Positions 19,930 to 28,977 of a DNA stretch of 64,000 bases are shown piece after piece (positions within the stretch are counted from its first letter, which is position 1; each line of letters begins with the position of its first letter). This DNA is from Phenylobacterium sp. (GTDB taxonomy: Bacteria; Pseudomonadota; Alphaproteobacteria; Caulobacterales; Caulobacteraceae): the NCBI RefSeq assembly GCF_030651185.1, contig NZ_JAUSCJ010000010.1, forward strand, positions 1-64,000. The letters are read 5' to 3'. The notes below the pieces were generated by a model. It did not search any database, was not told the origin of the DNA, and saw only the letters and a list, made by a program, of their open reading frames with translations. The translations under genes and the position numbers were made by a program.

Positions 19930-20217
19930 TTATTCGACCACGCCCAGGACGTCGCTTTCCTTCATGATCAGGAGGTCCTGATCGTCGATCTTCACTTCGG
20001 TGCCGGACCACTTGCCGAACAGGATCTTGTCGCCCGGCTTCACGTCCAGGGGTTGGATCTTGCCGCTGTCATCGCGGGCGCCGGGGCCGACGGCGACGAC
20101 TTCGCCTTCCTGCGGCTTTTCCTTGGCGGTGTCGGGAATGATGATCCCGCCCTTGGTCTTCTCAACTTCTTCGACGCGCTTCACGAGCACGCGGTCTCCC
20201 AGGGGACGAAACGCCAT
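19930..20217 (-). CDS. groES: Co-chaperonin GroES (10 kDa)
   Basis: 95 residues. It starts [29 protein letters not shown] in the usual way; the KTKGGI segment is the mobile loop that docks on GroEL. It is first in the groESL operon. The untranslated leader contains a CIRCE operator, so HrcA repression is expected, with additional control by heat-shock sigma factor. Confidence 0.98.
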   Translation of the reverse strand: MAFRPLGDRVLVKRVEEVEKTKGGIIIPDTAKEKPQEGEVVAVGPGARDDSGKIQPLDVKPGDKILFGKWSGTEVKIDDQDLLIMKESDVLGVVE

Positions 20218-20276
20218 GTTTTTTTCTCTCCGTTCGAAACGGTTGAATGGATTGCGTGAGCGTCAGGGGCCGACCG

Positions 20277-20303
20277 TTAGCAGCCGTGGCCCCTGAGTGC
20301 TAA
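20277..20303 (-). promoter_or_regulatory. CIRCE operator (HrcA binding site)
   Basis: Read on the minus strand: TTAGCACTC, nine bases, GGCTGCTAA. The first half-site is perfect. The second departs from GAGTGCTAA in its first three positions (GGC for GAG and T/T agreement thereafter). Position and spacing are those of the classical CIRCE upstream of groES. Confidence 0.9.
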
Positions 20304-20313
20304 CGACGGCCGG

Positions 20314-20343
20314 GAGGTAGGGTCGCGAGGGGCTGGAGTCAAG
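20314..20343 (-). promoter_or_regulatory. groESL promoter, mixed sigma-32/sigma-70 appearance
   Basis: On the minus strand a CTTGACT box (20337-20343) is followed after 14 bases by CCCTACCT, resembling the Caulobacter heat-shock promoter (CTTGA...CCCAT-like). The same box reads TTGACT-17 bp-TACCTC for the housekeeping factor. Initiation would fall just upstream of the CIRCE, placing the operator in the transcript. Confidence 0.6.
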
Positions 20344-20445
20344 CTTGGCAGGCGCCGAGGCGGTGAATCCGCTTGGTGTGGAAGGCGCCGCGCCGCTAAG
20401 GGTTTGGGCGAGGGAAGAAACTTTTAAAGTCCCAGGAGATTGTCC

Positions 20446-20868
20446 ATGCGCCGCCTTATCGCGCTCGCCGTCCTGTCCGCCACGGCCGCGGCGTCCGCCG
20501 CCTGCGCCGAGACGTGGAAGCCCTACAGCGCCGTCAGCGACAAGGGCCTGCAGTGGTCCTACGACACCGACTATTCCTATCGTGACGCCGCCAGCGGCAA
20601 GGTCGTCGTGCTCCAGGCCATCGGCAAGCCGGCCGCCGCCACCCGCCTTGGCCCCTCGGCCCCCGGCGCCGCGGACGGCGTCGGCAACGTCATGGGCCTC
20701 GACTGCAAGGCCAGGACGGTCGTGATCATCGGGTCCTACACCCCCTCCAAGCCCCTGGTGCTCTCCGACACCTGGCGCAGCGCCACCGCCGCCAAGGCCG
20801 CCAGCGCCGAGGACAAGGCCCTGGTGTCGTCGGCCTGCGAAGGCGCCGACAAGCTGCCCACCAAGTAG
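20446..20868 (+). CDS. Exported hypothetical protein, 140 aa
   Basis: The ATG at 20446 follows an AGGAGA ribosome-binding site. The product has a signal peptide (MRRLIALAVLSATAAASAACA), so the mature protein of about 120 residues is periplasmic or surface-exposed. Several aromatic residues near the mature N-terminus (WKPYS, WSYDTDYSY) and two later cysteines (LDCKA, SSACE) suggest a small disulfide-bonded beta-rich domain. I do not recognise the family with certainty; there is a loose resemblance to surface-adhesin E-like domains. It is monocistronic and followed by a twin-hairpin repeat. Confidence 0.65.
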   Translation: MRRLIALAVLSATAAASAACAETWKPYSAVSDKGLQWSYDTDYSYRDAASGKVVVLQAIGKPAAATRLGPSAPGAADGVGNVMGLDCKARTVVIIGSYTPSKPLVLSDTWRSATAAKAASAEDKALVSSACEGADKLPTK

Positions 20869-20893
20869 CGATTGCCAATCCGGCAGGGCGTCC

Positions 20894-21008
20894 TAGAGCG
20901 CGTCAGGGTTAAGTGGAAGCCGGTTAACCCGCCCGACGCGCTCTATCTCTTTGAATTAGAGCCTTTTTGAACGGGTCAGATGATTCCATCTGACCCTGAA
21001 AGGCTCTA
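20894..21008. repeat. Twin-hairpin repeat, copy B
   Basis: Hairpin 1 has arms TAGAGCGCGTC / GACGCGCTCTA (20894-20904, 20935-20945) with an inner GGTTAA stem. Hairpin 2 (20957-21008) has outer arms TAGAGCCTTT / GAAAGGCTCTA and inner arms GGGTCAGATG / CATCTGACCC. The 11-nt spacer is TCTCTTTGAAT. Same layout as copies A and C, but here no gene stop lies in the arms. Confidence 0.85.
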
Positions 21009-21035
21009 GCCTCAGGCGACTGAGGAGGGACGCTG

Positions 21036-21410
21036 ATGCTGGACCATGTGAGCCTGAGGGTGGCCGACCACGCCGCCGCCCAACGCTTCTACGACCAGGC
21101 CCTCGCGCCGCTGGGCCTGACCCGGCTGTTCGGCATGGATGACTCCTCCGGCTACGGTTCGGGGCGTCCCTTCTTCTGGATCGGCCAGGGCGAGACGGCC
21201 GGCTACTGCCACGTCGCCTTCACGGCGCCCGACCGCGCGACGGTAGACGCCTTTTACGCCGCAGCCATCGCCGCCGGCGGCCGCGACAATGGCCCGCCCG
21301 GCCTGCGCGAGCACTACCACCCCGCCTATTACGGGGCCTTCGTCCTCGATCCTGAAGGCCACAACATCGAGGCGGTGTGCCACGGGGCGGGTCCGGCGCG
21401 GCCGGCGTGA
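21036..21410 (+). CDS. VOC-superfamily (glyoxalase/dioxygenase-like) protein
   Basis: 124 residues forming one vicinal-oxygen-chelate unit: MLDHVSLRVADHAAAQRFYDQAL at the start, and a closing YYGAFVLDPEGHNIEAVCH with the typical metal-ligand Glu. H4 and the C-terminal E are the likely ligands. Members range from lyases to binding proteins, so the reaction is not predictable. An AGGAGG-like site precedes the ATG. Confidence 0.85.
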   Translation: MLDHVSLRVADHAAAQRFYDQALAPLGLTRLFGMDDSSGYGSGRPFFWIGQGETAGYCHVAFTAPDRATVDAFYAAAIAAGGRDNGPPGLREHYHPAYYGAFVLDPEGHNIEAVCHGAGPARPA

Positions 21411-21493
21411 CGCTGTAAATTGAAACGCTTGTTTGGATTTTGGCCGAAAGTGCGCCAAAGCTGACGGCAACAACAATTCGCAGGAGAGACCCG

Positions 21494-22813
<1,320 letters not shown>

Positions 22814-22840
22814 TCGTTCCGCGACATCGAGACGGAAGGA

Positions 22841-22873
22841 GAGGCGGGGGCCAGGCGGTCCCCGCCTCTTTTC
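22841..22873 (+). terminator. Rho-independent terminator after acyl-CoA dehydrogenase
   Basis: A stem GAGGCGGGG / CCCCGCCTC (22841-22849, 22860-22868) is followed by TTTTCG. It lies between convergent genes and abuts the stop of the cytochrome c gene. Confidence 0.85.
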
Positions 22874-22874
22874 G

Positions 22875-23285
22875 TTAGTGGCCGGGCGCGGCGGGCGGTG
22901 GAGACAGGCGCTTGACGTCCTCGGCGGTCACCGGGTCGGGATAGGCGTTGCCGAAGTTGGTGCGGACATAGGTGATCACCGCCGCGGTCTGTTCGGCGCT
23001 CAGCATGTCGCTGAACCAGGGCATGCCGCCCCGGCCCTTGGTGACCATGACGATGGGATAGGCCGCCATCTTCATCTTCGGATTGCTGGCCAGGGACGGG
23101 AAGCTTGCCGCCCCCACCGCGCCCTTGCCGTCGGCCATGTGGCAGGTCTGGCAGACCATCTGGTAGACCTCCTGCCCGGTCTTCGGCGTCGGCGGCTTGC
23201 TGCCTCCCGGACCCGGCTCGTCGGCCAGGGCCGGCGCGGCCAGGGTGAAGGCCAGCACCAGGGTAAGCTTCGAAATCATCTTCAT
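22875..23285 (-). CDS. Periplasmic c-type cytochrome, partner of the amine oxidase
   Basis: 136 residues with a signal peptide (MKMISKLTLVLAFTLAAPALA). One haem-binding motif, CQTCH, is at residues 45-49, and Met residues in the C-terminal half (GGMPWFSDML) may supply the axial ligand. Class I monohaem cytochrome. The ATG starts two bases after the stop of the flavin amine oxidase gene, so the two proteins are made together. The flavoenzyme probably hands electrons to this cytochrome rather than to oxygen. Confidence 0.9.
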   Translation of the reverse strand: MKMISKLTLVLAFTLAAPALADEPGPGGSKPPTPKTGQEVYQMVCQTCHMADGKGAVGAASFPSLASNPKMKMAAYPIVMVTKGRGGMPWFSDMLSAEQTAAVITYVRTNFGNAYPDPVTAEDVKRLSPPPAAPGH

Positions 23286-23287
23286 GC

Positions 23288-24877
23288 TCAGGCCTCCAGC
23301 GCGCGCTTGTGCAGACGGGTGATGGCGTCGATGGAGGAGAGCAGCGAGCCCTCCATCCAGCAGCCGACGTAGGAGGCGTGCTCCCCGGCCAGCACCACCC
23401 GGCCGTCCATCGCCACCAGGTCCTGGTAGTGTGCGGCGCGGGTTTCCTCGGTCCAGCGGGCGCAGCAGCCCAGGATCCAGGGGACGCGGTTCCAGGCCAC
23501 CGAGGCGCCGTTCGAGAACTCCTTGCGATAGCTCTCCGGATGAAACACCGACCCCTGGGCCAGGGCCGCCTCGATCCGTTCGGCTGGCGTCATCCCGGCC
23601 AGGTGATAGCCGCTCATCCCGCTGGCGAAGGCGCCCAGCAGCACGGCCGGGCCGTCCTGCAGGAAGTTGTTGTTGGGATAGGAGACCAGGCCGATCTCCT
23701 GGTTTGTGAAGGAGTGGCCGCCATAGATGGCGGCATCCTCCTCCCAGAACCGCCGCTTCATCTCCAGGCCGATCTTGACGGAGTTGGAGTAGGGCACGGC
23801 GGCGATCGCCGCGTTCATCTTCTCCGACATGTTGTTCTCGATCTGGCTCAGCACCGTCAGCGGGATGGTGCAGACGCACCAGTCGGCCTTGGCCTCCGTC
23901 ACCACGCCCGTCCCGGTGTCGGAATAGGTGACGGTGACGCCCTTCCTGGCCTGGTCGATCTTGGAGACCTTGGCGTTGTAGGTGATCAGCGGCTGGACCT
24001 GCTTGGCGAAGGCCTTGCCGATCATGCCCATGCCCCCCACCGGCTGGAACATGGTGGTCTGGAATTCCTCGTTCATGAAGAACGACATGTTTCGCCAGAT
24101 CTTGGAATCCAGCACGTCCTTCAGGGCGAAGACATCGGAAGGCGACGGCGCGCCGCCCGCCCCGCCGCCGGGATTGCGGGCGAACCCGCGGTGCTCCGAG
24201 GAGCGCAGGTTCTTGGCGTACTTCATGTCGCCGTCCAGCATGCCCCACTCGCGCAGGGCCTCCTTCAGGCGGTCGCGATCCTCCACGGTGACGCTGGCGT
24301 CCAGGCCCTTCTGGTCGATGGCCTTGCCCAGCAGTTCGGCGACATTGCCCTCGAAGTCGGCGGCCAGGGATTTGAACCGCTGCGGCTTGCCGCCGAAGGC
24401 CTCGGTGTTGTGGACATAGGCGTTGTGGTTGAACTGCACGAAGGGCTGCAGCTCGACATTGAAGGCCTTGCAGTAGTGCAGCAGGGTCCGGTGGTTGTGC
24501 GGGATGCGCCAGGGTCCGGGGTTCAGATAGTTGCCGTCGGCGAAGCCCACCTTCTGGGTCGCCCCGCCCATCTCGGTGATGGTGTCGCCGCCATAGAGGG
24601 ACCAGTTCCGCCCCCCCGCGCGGTTCTGGTACTCCAGCACGGTGACCTTGTAGCCCGCCTTGGTCAGCTCATAGGCCGCCAGCATCCCGGCCAGCCCCGC
24701 CCCCAGCACGATCACCGAGGCGCCCTTGCGAGCCCCTGACAGTTTCGGCGGCCCCGTGAACTGACTCTCGGCGGCGTAACCGAGGGTGGTCATCATATTG
24801 TACATCAGGGCCGATCCGCCCAGCATCCCGATGGTCGACAGCAGCTGCCGCCGTGTCGTCTTTCCGGTCTCTTCCAT
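23288..24877 (-). CDS. Tat-exported flavin-dependent amine oxidase/dehydrogenase
   Basis: 529 residues. The N-terminus has a twin-arginine signal (TTRRQLLSTIGMLGG), so it is exported folded with FAD. The Rossmann motif VIVLGAGLAG (FAD-binding glycines at 59-64) is followed by LEYQNRAGGRNWS, and VLAGEHASYVGCWMEGS near the end is the amine-oxidase FAD signature. The family is flavin monoamine or L-amino-acid oxidase; the substrate is unknown. The immediate cytochrome c partner recalls NicA2-CycN, where a flavin amine 'oxidase' is really a cytochrome-linked dehydrogenase. Confidence 0.9.
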   Translation of the reverse strand: MEETGKTTRRQLLSTIGMLGGSALMYNMMTTLGYAAESQFTGPPKLSGARKGASVIVLGAGLAGMLAAYELTKAGYKVTVLEYQNRAGGRNWSLYGGDTITEMGGATQKVGFADGNYLNPGPWRIPHNHRTLLHYCKAFNVELQPFVQFNHNAYVHNTEAFGGKPQRFKSLAADFEGNVAELLGKAIDQKGLDASVTVEDRDRLKEALREWGMLDGDMKYAKNLRSSEHRGFARNPGGGAGGAPSPSDVFALKDVLDSKIWRNMSFFMNEEFQTTMFQPVGGMGMIGKAFAKQVQPLITYNAKVSKIDQARKGVTVTYSDTGTGVVTEAKADWCVCTIPLTVLSQIENNMSEKMNAAIAAVPYSNSVKIGLEMKRRFWEEDAAIYGGHSFTNQEIGLVSYPNNNFLQDGPAVLLGAFASGMSGYHLAGMTPAERIEAALAQGSVFHPESYRKEFSNGASVAWNRVPWILGCCARWTEETRAAHYQDLVAMDGRVVLAGEHASYVGCWMEGSLLSSIDAITRLHKRALEA

Positions 24878-25034
24878 AAGCCGCCCCTTGAACTTCAGGC
24901 TCCAGGCCTAGGGACGCCGCGGCGCCGGCGCCAACCGCCAGCGTGGGCGCGGGGGCCTTTTCGACCACCTGCCTGCGCTTTGACGGATGGGGCTAAAAAC
25001 TGGCCATGGATCGGGCAGGGGCTATGCTCGGCCC

Positions 25035-25907
25035 ATGACCCAGCAGGCTTTCCTCGACGGCTACCGCGCGCCCGGCGTGTTCACCGGCCTCGACGGGTTC
25101 GAAGCGCTGATCGACGCCCTGCCCGCCGAGGTTGGCGCGGTCGCCGCCTTCGTGCACGGCCTGCTGATCCATGAGGGCCTGACCGCCGCCTATGGCGTCA
25201 CCCTGGCGCCCGGACGCGCCGACGAGAAGCAGCTGCACGGGACCGCCGCCATCCTGCGCCAGGCGATGCGGCTGCACGACAAGCCCATCACCGAGCCCCG
25301 CGCGCCGGAGCATCGCGTCGTCGGCGTCTGCCGCCACTTCGCCACCCTTTTCGCCGCCGTCATGCGCCGGAAGGGATTCCCCGCCCGCGTCCGCTGCGGC
25401 TTCGCCAACTACTTCGAGCCCGGCAAGCACTTCGACCACTGGGTCGGCGAGTACTGGAACGGTGACCGCTGGGTCCTGGTGGACTCCCAGGTCGACGACC
25501 TGCAGCGCAAGCTCTTCAACCTCACCCTCGATCCCCTCGACGTGCCGCGCGACCGCTTTCTGGTGGGCGGCGACGCCTGGCGCGCCTGCCGCCAGGGCGC
25601 CGACCCCATGGGCTTCGGCGTTTCGGGCACGGAGATGTGGGGCCTGGTGGAGGTCTATGGCGACATCTTCCAGGACCTCGCCGCCCTCCAGAATATCGAA
25701 CTCCTCCCCTGGGGCTGGTACGGCCTGGCCGCCGACGAAGCGGGGATGGAAGAGACGGCGCTCATCGACAGGCTGGCGGACATCTCCAGCCGGGCGGACG
25801 AAGCGGCGATGGGGGAACTGGCCGAGTTGCTGGCAGCGGACGAGCGCCTACGGCCTCCGATCGAGCGGGTGGCGGAAACCGCCAGGGCCGAGGCCTCGAC
25901 GCACTAA
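25035..25907 (+). CDS. Transglutaminase-like cysteine protease-fold protein
   Basis: 290 residues from the ATG at 25035. The catalytic triad of the transglutaminase-like superfamily is visible: C99 in VVGVCRHFATLFAAVMRR, H135 in FDHWVGEYW, and D150 in WVLVDSQVDD. No signal peptide, so it is cytoplasmic. The substrate is unknown; bacterial members include peptidases and amidases. A frame open to 24987 exists, but nothing upstream supports an earlier start. It is transcribed divergently from the amine oxidase operon. Confidence 0.8.
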   Translation: MTQQAFLDGYRAPGVFTGLDGFEALIDALPAEVGAVAAFVHGLLIHEGLTAAYGVTLAPGRADEKQLHGTAAILRQAMRLHDKPITEPRAPEHRVVGVCRHFATLFAAVMRRKGFPARVRCGFANYFEPGKHFDHWVGEYWNGDRWVLVDSQVDDLQRKLFNLTLDPLDVPRDRFLVGGDAWRACRQGADPMGFGVSGTEMWGLVEVYGDIFQDLAALQNIELLPWGWYGLAADEAGMEETALIDRLADISSRADEAAMGELAELLAADERLRPPIERVAETARAEASTH

Positions 25908-26050
25908 TTCCTCCCCCACCGGGGGAGGGGGACCGCGAAGCGGTGGAGGGGGTTAGGCCCTCGCCGCCTCCGCGGCCCAAACCCCCTCCGTCTCGCAGGC
26001 TTCGCCAGCGATCCACCTCCCCCGAAACGGCCTGCGGCCTGGGGGAGGAA
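25908..26050. repeat. Inverted repeat element (TTCCTCCCCC...GGGGGAGGAA)
   Basis: The ends read TTCCTCCCCCACCGGGGGAG and GGCCTGGGGGAGGAA, and the inner parts CCGCGAAGCGGTGGAGGGGG and CCCCCTCCGTCTCGCAGG also pair in part. It starts within a base or two of the transglutaminase-like stop. This is a third sequence type among the long intergenic palindromes of the window. Confidence 0.75.
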
Positions 26051-26304
26051 TTGGCCCCCCCTCGACGGCTGCGCTTGTTCGGGTGTAGAGCCAACTTGCT
26101 CCCCACGAGCCAGGGTCGATCCGCCGTCGCGTGATCCCCAGGCTCCGTCCTCGCCGCGACCGGCGGACGTCAGCGAGCACAGCGCCTTCCTCCGGAGGGT
26201 GAGCGGGCGGACCCGCACATTCCGCGCACGATGCGCAGCTGTCCGGCGATCGGAGGGGGCCTGTGTCCCTCTCGACGAAGCCGGCGCAACCGGAGGACGA
26301 CCCG
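26051..26304. other. Intergenic leader region before the TauE/SafE operon
   Basis: There is no credible gene in these 254 bp. One hairpin is visible: TCCGCCGTCGCG (26120-26131) against CGCGACCGGCGGA (26155-26167), a 12-bp stem with one bulge. It could be a 5' leader structure of the downstream operon. I see no riboswitch or promoter that I recognise. Confidence 0.4.
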
Positions 26305-27063
26305 ATGAGCGCTTTCGCAGCCCTCTTCATCACTGTTCTGGCGTTCGTGACGGCCACCCTGTCGGGGGTGTTCGGCATGGCCGGCGGCCTTGTCCTGATG
26401 GGAGGGCTGGCCCTGGTCCTCCCCGTTTCGGCGGCCTTCGTCACCCACGGCCTGCTGCAGTTGGTCGCCAACGGCTGGCGGGCGATCCTGCACCGGCAGC
26501 ACGTCAACTGGCCGATCGTGGCCCTCTACGCGGTGGGCTCGCTGATCGCCGGGACCGCGATCTCGCTGATTGCGCTGACGCCATCGAAGCCCGGCCTCTT
26601 CCTGTTCATGGGCCTGCTGCCGGCCCTGCTGTGGCTCCCCCAGGACTGGATCAAGCTGGACGCCGCCAAGCCGCCCCAGGCCCTGCTCTCGGGCATCATG
26701 GTCACCGGCGTGAACCTGACGGCCGGGGTGGCCGGGCCCCTGCTGGACATCTTCTTCGTCCGCACCGCGCTGACCCGCCACGTCATCGTCGCCACCAAGG
26801 CCGCCACCCAGGTCTTCGCCCACCTGGCCAAGGTGGTGGTCTATGGCGGACTGATGCTGCGCACCCACGACGGCGCCGCCATGCCGCCGCTGTGGCTGTT
26901 CGCGGCGGCCATTCCGCTCTCCATGCTGGGCACGGTGGTGGGGGGCCGCATCCTCGACCGGATGACCGACATCAACTTCAAGCGCTACACCCGGCTGATC
27001 GTCACGGCGGTGGGGATCCTCTACCTGATCCAGGCCGGCCAGCTCTTCCTGACCGCCCCATGA
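26305..27063 (+). CDS. TauE/SafE-family membrane permease, copy 1
   Basis: 252 residues from the ATG at 26305 (CGGAGG upstream); a GTG at 26263 is less likely. About seven to eight membrane helices. The family repeat TLSGVFGMAGGLVLMG is followed in the second half by its counterpart NLTAGVAGPLLDIFF. TauE/SafE proteins export sulfite, sulfoacetate or similar organic anions; the substrate here is unknown. It is followed by a paralogue whose ATG overlaps this stop (ATGA). Confidence 0.85.
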   Translation: MSAFAALFITVLAFVTATLSGVFGMAGGLVLMGGLALVLPVSAAFVTHGLLQLVANGWRAILHRQHVNWPIVALYAVGSLIAGTAISLIALTPSKPGLFLFMGLLPALLWLPQDWIKLDAAKPPQALLSGIMVTGVNLTAGVAGPLLDIFFVRTALTRHVIVATKAATQVFAHLAKVVVYGGLMLRTHDGAAMPPLWLFAAAIPLSMLGTVVGGRILDRMTDINFKRYTRLIVTAVGILYLIQAGQLFLTAP

Positions 27064-27815
27064 GCGGCGGCCTCGCGGCCCTGATCCTGTCGGCGGTGCT
27101 GGCGACGGCCACGCTTTCGGGCGTCTTCGGCATGGCCGGCGGCCTGATCCTGATGGGGGTGCTGACGGCCCTGCTGCCGGTCCCCGCCGCCCTGGCCATC
27201 CACGGCCTGGTGCAGATGGCCTCCAACGCCTCGCGCATCGTCCTGCATCTGAAGCACATCGTCTGGAAGGTGGTGGGGTTCTACGCCATCGGCGCCGTAG
27301 CCACGATGGCCGCCTTCACGGTGGTTTCGTACGTCCCCAGCAAGGCGGTGGTCTATCTGGCGCTCGGCCTGCTGCCGATCCTGATCTGGGTGCCCGAGCG
27401 CTACAGCCCGCTGGACGCCGCCCGGCCCAGCCACGCGGTGCTGGCTGGCGTGCTCTCCACCGCCATGGCGCTGACCTCCGGCATCTCCGGTCCCCTGGCC
27501 GACCTGTTCCTGGTGCGCAGCGCGCTGACCCGCCACCAGGTGCTCTCCACCAAGGCCGCCCTGCAGATGTTCAGCCACCTGTCCAAGGTGCTGTTCTATG
27601 GCGGGGCGATCCTGCTGGCCGGCGGCGGCGGTTTCGCTCCGCCCTGGCTGCTCGTCGCGGCTTGCGCCCTGACCGTCCTGGGCGTCACCCTCGGCGCCAG
27701 GGTGCTGGACAGGCTCACCGACCAGGGCTTCCGCGCCTGGCGTCGGTGGATTTTCACCGGCGTCGCCGCGGTGTACCTCGTCCAGGCCGCGATCCTGTTT
27801 GCGAGGGGCTCATGA
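27060..27815 (+). CDS. TauE/SafE-family membrane permease, copy 2
   Basis: 251 residues. It is clearly paralogous to copy 1: ATLSGVFGMAGGLILMG, SGPLADLFLVRSALTRH and a C-terminal LVQAA segment occur in the same positions. The two may form a heteromeric transporter or reflect a tandem duplication. The start overlaps the previous stop by four bases (ATGA), and the stop overlaps the next gene in the same way. Confidence 0.85.
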   Translation: MSGGLAALILSAVLATATLSGVFGMAGGLILMGVLTALLPVPAALAIHGLVQMASNASRIVLHLKHIVWKVVGFYAIGAVATMAAFTVVSYVPSKAVVYLALGLLPILIWVPERYSPLDAARPSHAVLAGVLSTAMALTSGISGPLADLFLVRSALTRHQVLSTKAALQMFSHLSKVLFYGGAILLAGGGGFAPPWLLVAACALTVLGVTLGARVLDRLTDQGFRAWRRWIFTGVAAVYLVQAAILFARGS

Positions 27816-28402
27816 AAGTCGATCCGACCCGGGTGATGGAGAACCGCTTCGTGCGGCTGGAGCCCTTCACCGAGGCCCACAAGGAAGGCCTGCGCGAGGC
27901 CTGCAATGCGGATCCAGCGGTCTGGACCGACCTCTATCCCTATTCCATGGCCGGCGAGCACTTTGACCCCCAATGGGCCCGCATGAACGCCAACCAGGCC
28001 AAGGGCGTCTCGATCCACTGGGCGGTGGTGGCCGATGGCCGCTGCGTCGGCATTACCTGCTACTCGTCCTATGACCTGCCCAACGCCAGCCTGGAAATCG
28101 GCGGCACCTACTACCATCCCGACTATCGCGGCGGGCCGGTGAACCCGGCGGCCAAGCGGCTGATGATGGGCCAGGCCTTCGGCGACGGCGCGCGCCGCGT
28201 GGTGTTCCGCGTCGACGCCATCAACGCCCGCAGCCGCGCCGCCGTCACCAAGCTGGGCGGCCAACTGGAAGGCATCCTGCGCCAGGACCGCGTCACCTGG
28301 ACCGGCCGCATCCGCGACACCTGCATCTTCTCGGTGCTGAAGGACGAATGGCCGGCGGTGCGCGACGGCCTGGACGCGAGGCTCAAGGGGTTTGAGGCCT
28401 AG
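27812..28402 (+). CDS. GNAT-family N-acetyltransferase (RimJ/RimL type)
   Basis: 196 residues. NRFVRLEPFTEAH at the start and SLEIGGTYYHPDYRGGPVNPAAK (acetyl-CoA region) identify the RimJ/RimL-like group, with NARSRAAVTKLGGQLEG near the C-terminus. It would acetylate a protein N-terminus or a small amine. The ATG overlaps the permease stop (ATGA), making it the third gene of a tightly coupled operon. Confidence 0.85.
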   Translation: MKVDPTRVMENRFVRLEPFTEAHKEGLREACNADPAVWTDLYPYSMAGEHFDPQWARMNANQAKGVSIHWAVVADGRCVGITCYSSYDLPNASLEIGGTYYHPDYRGGPVNPAAKRLMMGQAFGDGARRVVFRVDAINARSRAAVTKLGGQLEGILRQDRVTWTGRIRDTCIFSVLKDEWPAVRDGLDARLKGFEA

Positions 28403-28404
28403 AG

Positions 28405-28953
28405 ATGTTCGACGCCCTGATTGCCGGCCGCCCGCCCAACTATGAGGGCGAGGCCCGCTGGGGACCGCAGATCCACCTGTCGGTGCGGGTCTTCACCTGC
28501 GCCGAGCTCCCCCCCGCCGACCTCGTCACCTCTGTGCGCGGCGTGGTGTTCAAGGGTTCGAAGGTCGTGGTGGTGGACGACGGTATCGACAGCCACGTCA
28601 TGCCCGGCGGCCGCATGGAGCCTGGCGAGACCATCGGGGACACCTTGGCCCGGGAACTGATGGAGGAGTGCGGCTGGTCGATGCCCGCGCCCGGCCTATT
28701 CGCCATGATCTGCTTCCGGCACCTGTCAGCGCGGCCGGAAAACTACCGTTATCCCTATCCTGACTTCCTGCATCTGCTGTTCGTAGGCGAGGCTGGCGAC
28801 TATCGGCGCAGCGGCCTGAAACGCGCGGGCGAGATCGAGACCGGCTCGCGTCTAGTCCCGATCTCCCGGGCGCTCGCCACCCTGTCGCGGGAGCAGCGGA
28901 CGATCCTGCGACTAGCGATGGACGCGCGGATGGCGGCTTTTCCTCCCCCGTGA
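28405..28953 (+). CDS. Nudix hydrolase
   Basis: 182 residues. A full Nudix box (Gx5Ex7REUxEExGU) spans residues 69-91, with catalytic R83-E84 and E87-E88. The enzyme hydrolyses a nucleoside diphosphate-X substrate; the particular substrate is not predictable. It starts two bases after the GNAT stop and is the last gene of the operon. Its own stop lies inside the terminator hairpin. Confidence 0.85.
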   Translation: MFDALIAGRPPNYEGEARWGPQIHLSVRVFTCAELPPADLVTSVRGVVFKGSKVVVVDDGIDSHVMPGGRMEPGETIGDTLARELMEECGWSMPAPGLFAMICFRHLSARPENYRYPYPDFLHLLFVGEAGDYRRSGLKRAGEIETGSRLVPISRALATLSREQRTILRLAMDARMAAFPPP

Positions 28954-28966
28954 ACGGGGGAGGAAA
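28939..28966 (+). terminator. Terminator hairpin at the end of the TauE-GNAT-Nudix operon
   Basis: Perfect arms TTTCCTCCCCCG / CGGGGGAGGAAA around a 4-nt loop. With T and A runs on both sides it can work in both directions, serving also the convergent SDR gene. The Nudix TGA (28951-28953) is in the loop. Confidence 0.75.
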
Positions 28967-28977
28967 ACTCACACCTC

